Source: JAWHTC01 sp032586155 (GTDB lineage: Bacteria > Pseudomonadota > Alphaproteobacteria > Rhodobacterales > Rhodobacteraceae). From it: 64,000 nt of DNA. The position numbers and the translations under genes were made by a program. Shown here one piece after another: positions 51,387 to 60,851 of this stretch. Under the pieces are notes generated by a model. The model saw only the letters and a program-made list of their open reading frames with translations. It made no database searches and was not told the DNA's origin. Position 1 is the stretch's first letter, and the number at the start of each line of letters is the position of its first letter. The stretch lies in assembly GCF_032586155.1 (NCBI RefSeq), contig NZ_JAWHTC010000007.1, positions 62,001 to 126,000 of the forward strand. Direction: 5' to 3'.

Positions 51387-52735
51387 GCCTTTTCAAAGCC
51401 CCTTGCGATTTCATAGTCGGTCACGACGCGGTTGAATTCTTCGATTTCCCACTCGGCCGCGCGGGCATAGTGCGTGACGGTTTCCTCGCCGAAGGCCTCT
51501 TTCAGCATGCCCGAGGACAGCAATGCCTCGCGCGCGTCACGTAGGGTGCGGGGGATGTGGTTGTTCTCATTATCCGCATAGGCGTCGCCGGTATAGGGCG
51601 GGGGCAGGTCCAGTTTTTCCTCGATCCCTTTCAGGCCCGCGGCGAGCATCGCGGCTTGTGCGAGGTAGGGGTTCATGTCCGAGCCGGGCGTGCGACATTC
51701 GATACGCACCGCTTTGGTGCCATCACCACAGAGGCGAAACGCGGCGGTGCGGTTGTCCACCGACCAGACGGCCTGGGTGGGCGCAAAACTGCCTTTGGCA
51801 AATCGTTTATAGCTGTTGATATAGGGGGCCAGGAACACGGTGATGTCCGCCGCGTATTTCAGTAGCCCCGCCATGTAGTGATCCATCAGCGCCGACTTGC
51901 CCAAGGGCGCGTCGGCATCGTGAAACGCGTTTTCGCCGGCCTTCCACAACGATTGATGCACATGAGCAGCAGACCCAACCCGGTCGTGATGCCATTTCGG
52001 CAGGAAGGTCGCGGCATAGCCCTGCAGGTGGGCAATCTCCTTGATCCCATGCTTGGCCAGTGTGTGGTGATCGGCGGTGGCCAGCGCATCGGCATATTTG
52101 ACGTTCAGCTCCTCCTGACCGGCCTCTGCCTCGCCTTTGGAGCCTTCCACCGGAATCCCCATCGCCCGCAGGTGATTGCGGATCGGGCGCATGACCGGTT
52201 CTTCCTTCGAGGTCTGGAGAATGTGGTAATCCTCGTTGTAATTCGAGATCGGACGCATGTCGCGGAAACCGTTCGCAGCAATCTCGTCATGCGTGCCCTG
52301 GAATAGGAAGAACTCCAGTTCCGTCGCCATGATCGGGGTCAGGCCCAGCGTTTCGGCCCGGGCAATCTGACGTTTCAACACCTCGCGCGGGGAAAAGGCA
52401 ACCGGAGCATGACTTTGGTGGTCAAGCACGTCACAGAGGACCAGAGCGGTGCATTCCAGCCATGGAACGGGGCGGATCGTACCGAGATCGGGTTTCATCA
52501 CGTAATCGCCATAGCCCGCCGACCAACTGGTCGAGGCATAGCCATCGGGTGTCGCCATTTCCAGATCGGTCGCCAGCAGGTAATTGCAGCAATGCGTTTC
52601 ATCCTCGGCCATATCCAGGAACGCCTCGGCATGGAACCGTTTGCCCATCAGACGGCCCTGCATGTCGATGATGCAGGTCAGAACGGTATCAATTTCACCT
52701 GCCGCGATTTGTGTCTTGAGCTCTTCGAATGTCAT
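51383..52735 (-). CDS. Glutamine synthetase-family ligase (gamma-glutamylputrescine synthetase-like)
   Basis: The 450-residue GS-fold enzyme has EGSKGEAEAGQEELN (metal-binding Glu), HVHQSLW (ATP/metal His), NSYKRF and RIECRTPGSD. It lacks the adenylylation loop of true GlnA. The N-terminal MTFEELKTQIAAGEIDTVL and length match PuuA-type gamma-glutamyl-amine ligases, which start putrescine or other amine catabolism. ATG 52735 was preferred over an in-frame GTG at 52759. It is followed, with overlap, by aldehyde and alcohol dehydrogenase genes. The amine is not known. Confidence 0.87.
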   Translation of the reverse strand: MTFEELKTQIAAGEIDTVLTCIIDMQGRLMGKRFHAEAFLDMAEDETHCCNYLLATDLEMATPDGYASTSWSAGYGDYVMKPDLGTIRPVPWLECTALVLCDVLDHQSHAPVAFSPREVLKRQIARAETLGLTPIMATELEFFLFQGTHDEIAANGFRDMRPISNYNEDYHILQTSKEEPVMRPIRNHLRAMGIPVEGSKGEAEAGQEELNVKYADALATADHHTLAKHGIKEIAHLQGYAATFLPKWHHDRVGSAAHVHQSLWKAGENAFHDADAPLGKSALMDHYMAGLLKYAADITVFLAPYINSYKRFAKGSFAPTQAVWSVDNRTAAFRLCGDGTKAVRIECRTPGSDMNPYLAQAAMLAAGLKGIEEKLDLPPPYTGDAYADNENNHIPRTLRDAREALLSSGMLKEAFGEETVTHYARAAEWEIEEFNRVVTDYEIARGFEKA

Positions 52736-52795
52736 GGCAATCCCGATCTTTGTTTGCACGGGTGAGTCTCCCCACCCGCGCAGTTTGCATGTCCT

Positions 52796-53836
52796 TTAGC
52801 CGTAGCGATAGGGCCGGCCGGCCTTGGCCATGTCAGCGTTATACTTGCGGAAGATCTCGACCACCTTGGCCTGAACCTCTCCCTCGGCGGCGATCTCGTC
52901 CCAGAAAGCGACCGCGGCATTTTCGACCTGGGCCCATTCTTCGTCGGGGATCGAGGTCAGCTGCATCTTGGTGCCATTGACGCGCAGGTTTGCCTCGCCG
53001 CCCCAGTACCACCACTGGCGATAGTAATGCGATTGATCACAGCAGACCCGGAACAGGGTTTGCAGGTCTTCTGGCAGTTCGTTCCAGCGGTCCATGTTGG
53101 CAAAGAACGACCCGGCCCAGGCGCCCGAGATATTGTTGGTCAGGAAATAGTTGGTCACGTCGGCCCAACCGACGGTGTAATCCTCGGTGATGCCCGACCA
53201 GGCAATACCGTCCAACTCGCCAGTTTGCACCGCAACCTCGATGTCTTCCCACGGCAGGGTGACGGGCACCACGCCGAACTGTGCCAGGAAGCGGCCAGCG
53301 GTGGGGAAGGTGAAGACGCGCTTGCCCTTAAGGTCGGCAAGGCTGTTGATTGGATCCTTGGTGGCAAAGTGGCAGGGGTCCCACGATCCGGCGCTGATGT
53401 GTTTCACGCCGACGGCGCTATACTGCTCGTCCCAGATCTCGTTCAGGCCGTATTGGTTAAACAGCACCGGTACGTCGAGCGAGTAGCGTGAGGCAAAGGG
53501 GAAATAGCCGCCGAACACGGTGACATCGGTGGGCGAGGCCATCGAGTCATCATCCGATTGCACCGCGTCGATGGTGCCCTTCTGCATGGCGCGGAACAGC
53601 TCGCCTGTCGGCACCAGTTGATCGGCATAAAACAGTTCAATCTGCATCCGGTCGCCGGCGATCTTGTTGAACATTTCAATCGCAGGGTCGATCACATGCG
53701 CCGCCAGCGCCGGGCCGGCATAGGTCTGCATCCGCCACTTGATCGTGCCTTGCGCCAGCGCCGGGGTTGCCAGCGGGGCCGCTGCCGCGCCAACCGCGGC
53801 GGTGCTGAGAAACTTACGTCTTGTTGTATTGGTCAT
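52796..53836 (-). CDS. dctP: TRAP transporter substrate-binding protein (DctP)
   Basis: The 346-residue periplasmic receptor begins with a Tat-like signal (TTRRKFLSTAAVG, then a hydrophobic stretch ending PALAQG). It has the DctP/TAXI-like fold (WRMQTYAGPALAAHV; AMQKGTIDAVQSDDDSM; GELDGIAWSGITEDYTVG). The ligand is unknown. It sits 48 bases downstream of the large permease gene and 60 bases upstream of the GS-like ligase. Confidence 0.9.
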   Translation of the reverse strand: MTNTTRRKFLSTAAVGAAAAPLATPALAQGTIKWRMQTYAGPALAAHVIDPAIEMFNKIAGDRMQIELFYADQLVPTGELFRAMQKGTIDAVQSDDDSMASPTDVTVFGGYFPFASRYSLDVPVLFNQYGLNEIWDEQYSAVGVKHISAGSWDPCHFATKDPINSLADLKGKRVFTFPTAGRFLAQFGVVPVTLPWEDIEVAVQTGELDGIAWSGITEDYTVGWADVTNYFLTNNISGAWAGSFFANMDRWNELPEDLQTLFRVCCDQSHYYRQWWYWGGEANLRVNGTKMQLTSIPDEEWAQVENAAVAFWDEIAAEGEVQAKVVEIFRKYNADMAKAGRPYRYG

Positions 53837-53884
53837 TGTAATACCTCCATTGGGTTTTGATTTTCGGGCCTTTCAGCCTTCTGG

Positions 53885-55204
53885 TTATTTTCCGTAAACA
53901 TAGTCGGGCAGCCACAGAGCGATCTGTGGGAACGTCATGATGATCGCCAGCGCAAGGATCATGACGCCGACAAAGGGAATGATGGATCGGTAGATGTCGC
54001 GCAGGCCGATGCCCGGAGGGGCCATCGCCTTCATCAGGAACAGGTTATAGCCGAAGGGTGGCGTCATATAGGCAATCTGGGTGGTGATCGTGTAGAGCAC
54101 GCCATACCAGATCAGATCAAAGCCCAACGCCCCCACCAGAGGCACGTAAAGCGGTGCCACGATGACCAGCATCGCGGTGTCGTCCAGAAACGTGCCCATG
54201 ATGATGAAGCTCAACTGCATCAGGATCAGGATCAGCCAGGGGCTGAGACCCAGTTGCTCGGTAAAGAGGTTTTCGATGGCCTTGACGGCGCCCAGCCCGT
54301 CGAAAACTGCGCCAAAGCCCAAAGCAGCCAGAATGATCCACATGAACATACAGGAAATCGCCAGCGTCTGCCTGGTGCAAGTGTGAAACACCGACCAGCT
54401 CATCCGCCGTTTCAGGATCGAGGCGACAAGGGCGGTCAGCGCGCCAATGGCCGAGCTTTCGACCAGCGAGGTCCAGCCGTTGACAAAGGGCACCATCATC
54501 GCCGCGAAAATCGCCAGTGGTAGAATGCCTGCACCAAGCAGACGGATTTTCTCTTCGCGCGTGACCTCGTGTAAGTCTTCGGCCACGGGGCCAAGTTCGG
54601 GATTAATGCGACAGCGCAGCCAGATGTAGAACACGAACATCGCCGCCATCATCAGCCCCGGTAGGATCCCGGCCAGCCACAACTGCCCCACCGGTTGGCG
54701 CGCGATCATGGCATAAAGTACCAAAACCACCGAGGGCGGCACCAGGATACCGAGCGACGACCCTGCCTGGATCACGCCGGTGACCATCAATTTGTCATAG
54801 CCGCGCCTCAGGAGTTCCGGCAAAGCGATCGTCGCGCCAATCGCCATGCCCGCGACTGACAGGCCGTTCATCGCCGAAATCAGCACCATCAGCCCGATGG
54901 TGCCCATTGCCAATCCGCCATTCACATTGCCGAACCAGACATGGAACATGCGGTAAAGGTCATCCGCCAGACGGCTTTCTGACAGCACGTAGCCCATGAA
55001 AATGAACATCGGCAGGGTCAGCAGCGGATACCATTTCATCAGCTTCATCGCCGCCGAGAACGGAATGTCCTGCCCGCCGGTGCCCCACAACGCCAGCGCG
55101 GCGATGGCCGCAATCGCCCCGATCGCGCCAAACACCCGCTGGCCGGAAAACAGCATCAGCATCATCGAGGCAAACATGAACAGCGCGATATGTTCCTGGC
55201 TCAT
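53885..55204 (-). CDS. dctM: TRAP transporter large permease (DctM)
   Basis: The 439-residue polytopic protein has about 12 hydrophobic segments and DctM motifs (GQRVFGAIGAIAAIAALAL; VIQAGSSLGILVPPSVVLV; PPFGYNLFLMKA). It forms the ion-coupled uptake channel with the small permease, whose stop it overlaps by four bases. Confidence 0.93.
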   Translation of the reverse strand: MSQEHIALFMFASMMLMLFSGQRVFGAIGAIAAIAALALWGTGGQDIPFSAAMKLMKWYPLLTLPMFIFMGYVLSESRLADDLYRMFHVWFGNVNGGLAMGTIGLMVLISAMNGLSVAGMAIGATIALPELLRRGYDKLMVTGVIQAGSSLGILVPPSVVLVLYAMIARQPVGQLWLAGILPGLMMAAMFVFYIWLRCRINPELGPVAEDLHEVTREEKIRLLGAGILPLAIFAAMMVPFVNGWTSLVESSAIGALTALVASILKRRMSWSVFHTCTRQTLAISCMFMWIILAALGFGAVFDGLGAVKAIENLFTEQLGLSPWLILILMQLSFIIMGTFLDDTAMLVIVAPLYVPLVGALGFDLIWYGVLYTITTQIAYMTPPFGYNLFLMKAMAPPGIGLRDIYRSIIPFVGVMILALAIIMTFPQIALWLPDYVYGK

Positions 55205-55782
55205 AATTTGGGCTCCGGAATATCGCGGCCAATGGCGCGGGCCATGTCCTTGACCAACTCGGACAGGGCTTGCAACAGCATCAGGAACAGGCCGAGGATC
55301 ATGATCGTCTTGACCGGCCAGATATAGGGGCGCCAGGCGGTTGAGGAGCGTTCCATGCGGCCGATTTCTTCGGATCCGGTGATCAGGCCGGTGAAGAACT
55401 CGACCGGTGCGCTACCCCAATAGCCAAGCGAATAGGCGGTTGATCCCAACGCGCCATAAAGCAACACACCCAGATAGAAGAGCAGGAACATCACGGTGAT
55501 GATGTCGACGGTTGCCTTCCGGCGCAGCGACCAGTTGCCATAGAACAGGTCCATCCGCACGTTCGACCCCACCAGGATCGAATAGGGCCCGCCCAGCATG
55601 TAATAGGCAACCATGGCGAACTGGGCCATTTCCAGCGTCCAGAGCGAGGGCACGAAGAAGGTTTTGGAAATCGACGACCACAACAGGATGCCCATCAGGA
55701 TGAATACACCATACATCACCACAAGCCCGATCCCCCGATTGATCCGGTCGACAAAGCGAGCAAATCCCAGAAGTGCGTTCAT
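55201..55782 (-). CDS. dctQ: TRAP transporter small permease (DctQ)
   Basis: The 193-residue protein has four hydrophobic segments (VVMYGVFILMGILLW; IITVMFLLFYLGVLLYG; MILGLFLMLLQAL), as usual for DctQ. I chose the ATG at 55782, which overlaps the N-formylglutamate amidohydrolase stop by four bases (ATGA). Confidence 0.9.
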   Translation of the reverse strand: MNALLGFARFVDRINRGIGLVVMYGVFILMGILLWSSISKTFFVPSLWTLEMAQFAMVAYYMLGGPYSILVGSNVRMDLFYGNWSLRRKATVDIITVMFLLFYLGVLLYGALGSTAYSLGYWGSAPVEFFTGLITGSEEIGRMERSSTAWRPYIWPVKTIMILGLFLMLLQALSELVKDMARAIGRDIPEPKL

Positions 55783-56558
55783 GCCCACACCCCTGATTGG
55801 CGCAAATGGTCGAGCGTCTTGGTGATCCAAGGGGAGAGGAGGGCTGCCATATCGTCCTGCTCCGCAGATGTCTTGATCAAATCATTGCGGATCTCGATCA
55901 TGACATTGAGCAACCCATTGTCCGTCCCATGCAGGTCAATCGAATGGGTCACGCCATCGCGCGCCGCATAAGGCTCGTTCAGGCGTGTATCGAGGGGGAG
56001 TTCTTCGGGCTTCAATGCCATCATAGCTTTGGAGAATCGGTCATCGCGCCCATGCAGAATACCCAGTTCCACAGCGCGCGTTTTGCCGTGATAGACCGGC
56101 GTAAAGCTGTGAATGGTGACGAGAAGTTCAAGATCATTTTCGGTTTTGCGGACCTCATCGGTCACGGCCTTCACGAAGGGATCGTAGACATTTTTAATGC
56201 GTTCCGCCCGTGCGGACCGTCGCAGGTTCACATTGCCCGGAATATCATAAACCTCGCTGCGCTCCGGGACCGCGCTGTCAACCTCGGGGGGGCGATTGCA
56301 GTCATAAACCAGTCGCGAGACATTGCTGTTTATCAAAACGGCGCCCAGCCTCTTCCGCAGCGCCCTGGCCACGCCCAGCGCCCCTGGGTCCCAGGCAACG
56401 TGGCTTTGCAGCACATCACGCGAAAGTCCCAGGTCATTCAAACAGGCCGGAACCCGGTTTGAGGCATGCTCGCACAGGATCAGGAACGGTGTCCCCTGCA
56501 CCGGCGGGCTCGCTTCATAGACCTTGCCGTAACCCTGGGTTTCAACCTGCGATTCCAT
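55779..56558 (-). CDS. N-formylglutamate amidohydrolase
   Basis: The 259-residue M14-like zinc amidohydrolase has LILCEHASNRVP, YDCNRPP, VTIHSFTPVYHG and DLHGTDN. HutG-type enzymes release glutamate from N-formylglutamate, the final step in one histidine route; here it leads a TRAP/GS operon, so removal of an N-acyl group from a different amino acid is equally likely. It starts 6 bases before an inverted repeat that faces the RpiR gene. Confidence 0.88.
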   Translation of the reverse strand: MESQVETQGYGKVYEASPPVQGTPFLILCEHASNRVPACLNDLGLSRDVLQSHVAWDPGALGVARALRKRLGAVLINSNVSRLVYDCNRPPEVDSAVPERSEVYDIPGNVNLRRSARAERIKNVYDPFVKAVTDEVRKTENDLELLVTIHSFTPVYHGKTRAVELGILHGRDDRFSKAMMALKPEELPLDTRLNEPYAARDGVTHSIDLHGTDNGLLNVMIEIRNDLIKTSAEQDDMAALLSPWITKTLDHLRQSGVWA

Positions 56559-56564
56559 TGGGAA

Positions 56565-56597
56565 ATTGTTGACAGGCTAAGTCGGCCTGTCAACAAT
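56565..56597. promoter_or_regulatory. 13-bp inverted repeat, likely RpiR operator
   Basis: ATTGTTGACAGGC (56565-56577) is the exact reverse complement of GCCTGTCAACAAT (56585-56597), with a 7-base spacer. It lies between the divergent TRAP operon and the RpiR gene, close to the operon start. It contains a TTGACA-like box on both strands, so binding would block transcription. Confidence 0.75.
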
Positions 56598-56686
56598 TTT
56601 CCAGAAAAGAATTTCACAGGCCCGCCTTGCATGTGCAGAATTTGACCGTCACATTGTAATGCGGCTGGAGAAAGGACACTGCGGAC

Positions 56687-57541
56687 ATGACTGTTTCTGC
56701 CAGGCTGATCGAACATCGCGATGCCATGACGCCAAGCGAAAGGCAGTTGCTCAACACCCTGCTCGATGATTACCCCATCGTTGGCCTGGGCAGTATCACC
56801 GAACTGGCCAGTGCCGCCGCCGTATCGACAACCACCGTCGCACGGATGCTGCAAAAGACCGGGTTCGACGGGTTCCCGCAATTTCAGTCCGCGCTGCGCG
56901 CCGAGCTGAAAGAGATGATCTCGGACCCGATTGCCAAGCGCAATGTCTGGAAAACCGACCTCCCCGAGGAGCACATCCTGAACCGCTACTCTCGCCAAGG
57001 GATCGAGAACCAGCAGCGCAGCCTGGATGAGGTGGACCCCGGGGACTTTGACAGCCTGTGTTCACTGCTCAGCGATCCGGACAGAACGATCTTCATTACC
57101 GGTGGCCGGATCACCGGAACCGTGGCGCAATACCTGTACCTTCACCTGCAGATGATCCGCCCGCAGGTGCGTCTTGTGGCCAGCGGAGGGTCATGGCCGC
57201 ATGATCTGTTGGACATTCGGCCCGGCGACGTTGTGGTCGCCTATGATGTGCGGCGCTATGAAAACACCACCCTGCAAATGGCGCAGATGTGCCATGACAA
57301 GCGGGCCGAGATCGTCCTGTTCACCGACCAGTGGCGTTCACCGATACATCGGTTGGCGAAACACACCTTCGCCAGCCGGATCGTTGTACCATCGGCCTGG
57401 GATACCTGCCTACCCCTGTTAATGCTGACCGAATGCACCATTGCTGCCGTGCAGGAGATTCTCTGGGAAACGGTCAAGACCAGAACGGACGCGCTGGAAA
57501 CCGCATTTGATCAGACAAAACTGTTTCGGAAATTCACCTAG
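56687..57541 (+). CDS. MurR/RpiR-family transcriptional regulator
   Basis: The 284-residue regulator has an N-terminal HTH_6 domain (GSITELASAAAVSTTTVARML, KTGFDGFPQFQSAL) and a C-terminal SIS domain (IFITGGRITGTVAQYLYLHL; PGDVVVAYDVRRYENTT; ADIVLFTD-like). SIS domains bind phosphosugars in classical members; here the ligand could be an amino compound. It faces the TRAP operon across the inverted repeat and is its likely repressor. Confidence 0.88.
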   Translation: MTVSARLIEHRDAMTPSERQLLNTLLDDYPIVGLGSITELASAAAVSTTTVARMLQKTGFDGFPQFQSALRAELKEMISDPIAKRNVWKTDLPEEHILNRYSRQGIENQQRSLDEVDPGDFDSLCSLLSDPDRTIFITGGRITGTVAQYLYLHLQMIRPQVRLVASGGSWPHDLLDIRPGDVVVAYDVRRYENTTLQMAQMCHDKRAEIVLFTDQWRSPIHRLAKHTFASRIVVPSAWDTCLPLLMLTECTIAAVQEILWETVKTRTDALETAFDQTKLFRKFT

Positions 57542-57921
57542 ACGAGCTTTTTTGCACAAGGATAGCAGCGATTGACCCGGAGCCATCTTTCGCCATTCCT
57601 TCCTCGACCGTTCGCTCACAAAGCCTTTCGAAGTTTTCTGGCCATTTGCGCAAAAGCCCCACTGTCGAACCGCGGCCGGTGATCAGGCGGAAGGCTGGCT
57701 GCAACGAGGAACTGGGTCCGTTAGATTCGGGCGGCGAATCTCTCTCGGGGATAGAAGCGGGCAGGAATGGGTCGTTTGCCCCCTTCTAGCCAGCCAAAGT
57801 CATTTGCTGCCTTTGTTCGCGGTGCGCAAAATGAACTTGCGGGTGAGAGTTTCACAAGCGAAGGCCTGTGCTCTGACGCCATTGCGAAGGACCATGGCGA
57901 AAAGACTATTACCAATTCGGA
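57542..57921. other. 380-base spacer without a supported gene
   Basis: The gap contains a small hairpin, GATTCG/CGAATC, at 57724-57740, and a 64-codon frame (57721-57915, minus) with no recognisable family. It may be decayed coding sequence. Confidence 0.4.
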
Positions 57922-59391
57922 TTACTTGCTGGCAGGTTCCTGGACCGTAAGAATGCTGCTCAGCTGCGCTCGCTGCTCTTCGTGGATCATGTAGTGCGAG
58001 ATGGTACGCGCATAGTAATCCAGCAGCGACGCCTTGCCCGGGTTCGGCTGAAGTATGCCAGACTCTTCTGTCACCACTCCTCGCGACAACAACACCTGAA
58101 GACCAAGTTCGCTGGCGTTCGGATCGTGCGCCTCGTCGATCGCAAGAGGCACATCGGCCATACGCAGGCGTTCAATCAGGTGCAGAACCTCGCTGCGCAA
58201 GTGTCTGCGTGTGATCGCCCCGTCATCCGTGTTGCGGATCACGGTGGCAACCAATGACACCGGCAATACAGGGATCATGTCCGCGATCTGGCCAATGATG
58301 GTTTCGGCAATCGGAGCCACGATTGACTTGCGTTCGGCATCGTCGAGTCCCTCGACAGACACCCCTTGCTCTGTCAGCCACGCACGTGTGGAAAACGCCG
58401 GGCCGAAACTGACTGCGGCCTGGCCGAACCGCTGACGCCGAACACGCAGCAATCGGGCGATCATCCCCAAGGAGTGCCAAGCTGTGCTGCGGATCGTATA
58501 GAGTCGTGACTTCTTGACGAACCCCTGGTCCTGATGCGCCAGAAGTGTCATGTCCTCGGGAACGCGATCATAATTGAAGGCCACTGGAATAAAGACGATA
58601 TCGCGCGTGCCCTCTGTGCCAAGACCCGCCAGGATATAACGCATCAGGCCCAATTTGATTGGCTGAAGCGCCCCATCGCGGCTGAGCCCGCCTTCCAGAA
58701 ATATCCCTTGGGGCATTCGCGCGCCAATCATCATGTGGATGTAACGGGCCAGCACGATTTTGTAGAGCTTGCCTTGGGATTCGCGGCGGATGATGTAGCA
58801 CCCGCTCATCTGCATTATCCGGTTGACTGGCCAGACCGAGGCCCATTCCCCCGCAGCAAATGAAATCATGCTGGTGCGCGCCGCAAGATAGCTGAGCACC
58901 GCCACGTCGAGGTTCGAGCGGTGATTGCCGACCAGCACGATGCTGGCATCCTCGGGGATATCCGCATAGGCATTGGGTGGCAGCTGTTTCACGATCTGGA
59001 TATCGTACATTGAGCGGAGCCAACGCCGCGCCAGCCGATAGCCGATATGGAAGTAGAACAGGGCGAAGAACGACGGCATCAATTCGTCGATGTAGTCGCG
59101 GGCTTCTGCCTCGGCAGCCTCGTGACCGTCGGTTTCCGCGGCGGTCTCAATGCTTTGCTGGACCACCGGGTCGTTGAACAGGCGTTCGGTCAGGACACGG
59201 CGGGGAACCTGCAGCACCTTGGGCAGCGGCCGGGTCAGCGTCGTGTTGAGGCGTGTCTTGAGATCACGCTCGCGGCGCAGCAGCGCCCGTCGCACCAGAG
59301 GTTCGACGATATAGGCCCGCGTCCCGAGCAGCGCCAAGACCAGAACCGGCAAAGCCAGCCATAGGGGCAGAGCGATCTCATGGCCCAGCAC
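57922..59391 (-). CDS. PlsB-like glycerol-3-phosphate acyltransferase family protein
   Basis: The 489-residue protein has an N-terminal hydrophobic anchor and the acyltransferase motifs: NHRSNLDVAVL (HX4D catalytic), IIRRESQGKLYKIVLA, and FLEGGLSRDG. This matches the PlsB/DHAPAT group, though PlsB is usually ~800 residues, so this is a short relative. It acylates glycerol-3-phosphate or another polyol at the membrane. Start codon is GTG at 59391, overlapping the stop of the upstream hydrolase by one base (TAGTG), so the two are coupled. Confidence 0.82.
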   Translation of the reverse strand: MLGHEIALPLWLALPVLVLALLGTRAYIVEPLVRRALLRRERDLKTRLNTTLTRPLPKVLQVPRRVLTERLFNDPVVQQSIETAAETDGHEAAEAEARDYIDELMPSFFALFYFHIGYRLARRWLRSMYDIQIVKQLPPNAYADIPEDASIVLVGNHRSNLDVAVLSYLAARTSMISFAAGEWASVWPVNRIMQMSGCYIIRRESQGKLYKIVLARYIHMMIGARMPQGIFLEGGLSRDGALQPIKLGLMRYILAGLGTEGTRDIVFIPVAFNYDRVPEDMTLLAHQDQGFVKKSRLYTIRSTAWHSLGMIARLLRVRRQRFGQAAVSFGPAFSTRAWLTEQGVSVEGLDDAERKSIVAPIAETIIGQIADMIPVLPVSLVATVIRNTDDGAITRRHLRSEVLHLIERLRMADVPLAIDEAHDPNASELGLQVLLSRGVVTEESGILQPNPGKASLLDYYARTISHYMIHEEQRAQLSSILTVQEPASK

Positions 59392-60851
59392 TATCGTGCA
59401 CCTCGTTGAGGAATGTCATCGAAAATTGCGCGCAGCCGATCAAGCGGTCGTGTGTCGCGGCCCAGTCGAAGTGGAACAGTGAAATGACCACATGGCCAGA
59501 TGAAGCGGTTCTCCACCGGCAGGTTCCATTTGTCCTGTAACCGTTGACCCGAAGCAAAATGCGTGACGCGGTCCTTCCGGCCCAGAATGCTGATGATCCG
59601 CTCGGGGGGCATGACCGGAAGACCCGGCGGATCAAGCTTGGACAACCAGTCCTTCTGCATGTGCTTGTTCCAGCCCAACTTGGCCAGCGGCTTGTGAAGC
59701 CCCCAGATATCAGACAGGTCGCTGTCAGTGGCCACGTCGCCCACGTGTTCACAGTGGGTCATCAGGAACAGGGCATCGGGTTGCAGGTCCCTGTGCCACG
59801 TCTGCGCCCGGATTGCCGCCATCTGGGCCGCCTGAGCGCCAAGACTGCTGCCTCCGAAGGCCACAGGCCCGGTGCTGGTCCGGCGGGCCCAATCCATCAG
59901 CACGGCCCATTCCTTGTGCTGGGCGGTGAAGTAGTCGAATTCGCCCATGGGTGCGCGCGACAAGAACATTTCGCCGCCGTAATACCCGTCGGGAACGCGC
60001 CGCCCGTGCCAGGGGCCTTCGGGGCGGATCACGCGGATGCCCCGGCGTGGCAACATGGCGATCGGGTCGACCAGGTTGCGCCAATGGTCGAACTCGACAC
60101 AGATACCGTGACCGAAGATCAAAGTGGGTGGGTTTTCGATGCCGACCGGCTCGTGCACGCGGGCATAGACGTCATCTCCGAGGTGCTCGGCGGGCGTGGG
60201 AAAGCGAATCCAGTAGTCGCGTCCCGAAGGGGTCGGCACGCCACGCGACCGTTGCACGGCAGGCATTGCGACTGGTGGTTCGAACAGGCGTTCAAACTCG
60301 GTGCCAGTGACGCCGTAAGTCGCCTCGAACTCTTGCGGTGTGGCAAAGGCGGGATAGACCGTGGTGGCCAGCCAGAGCCGCAGGTAGGTGAAGTACCGCC
60401 GGGTGGCGTTGAACCGGCTGCGGGCGTGCAGGCGCGCCTCTTCCAGTGCGGCGAGATGGCGTTCCGGCACCTCGGTGGGGCCAAAGAAGTTCTCGCGCCA
60501 GAAGAATTCGACACTGTTGATGTTGGCGCGTTCACGTTCAAAAATCCGCAGCGCCCGACGCAGCCTGCCTCGGGTTCTGATCGGGCGTGTCAGCGGCGCG
60601 GCTTCGGCAAAGGCCTCGATCTCGCCATTAGCGGCGCGCGCGGCGGCCCACAGCCGGGAAAACGGAAAGAACAACCGTTTGAGCGTTTGGAGGATCAGCC
60701 AGTCCAGCCAAGGGCGGGCAAGGAGCTCACCAACCATCGACGCCATGATGCGTTGCGCAACGTTGAGTTCCCGATGTGAGACGGGGTTCGCCAACTTGCG
60801 ATTGGGGGCAAATTCTGGGTTGTTCGGTACACCGATCTGAGGCTCTTTCAT
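59391..60851 (-). CDS. Alpha/beta hydrolase family protein
   Basis: The 486-residue protein has a ~200-residue N-terminal helical part and a C-terminal alpha/beta hydrolase with nucleophile elbow FGGSSLGAQA (Ser), an oxyanion-side FGHGICVEF, and a C-terminal WPCGHFTVPL with the likely His. The substrate is unknown; coupling to a PlsB-like acyltransferase suggests lipid-ester chemistry. ATG 60851 chosen over an in-frame start 20 codons upstream because AAAAGGACC lies upstream. Confidence 0.78.
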   Translation of the reverse strand: MKEPQIGVPNNPEFAPNRKLANPVSHRELNVAQRIMASMVGELLARPWLDWLILQTLKRLFFPFSRLWAAARAANGEIEAFAEAAPLTRPIRTRGRLRRALRIFERERANINSVEFFWRENFFGPTEVPERHLAALEEARLHARSRFNATRRYFTYLRLWLATTVYPAFATPQEFEATYGVTGTEFERLFEPPVAMPAVQRSRGVPTPSGRDYWIRFPTPAEHLGDDVYARVHEPVGIENPPTLIFGHGICVEFDHWRNLVDPIAMLPRRGIRVIRPEGPWHGRRVPDGYYGGEMFLSRAPMGEFDYFTAQHKEWAVLMDWARRTSTGPVAFGGSSLGAQAAQMAAIRAQTWHRDLQPDALFLMTHCEHVGDVATDSDLSDIWGLHKPLAKLGWNKHMQKDWLSKLDPPGLPVMPPERIISILGRKDRVTHFASGQRLQDKWNLPVENRFIWPCGHFTVPLRLGRDTRPLDRLRAIFDDIPQRGAR

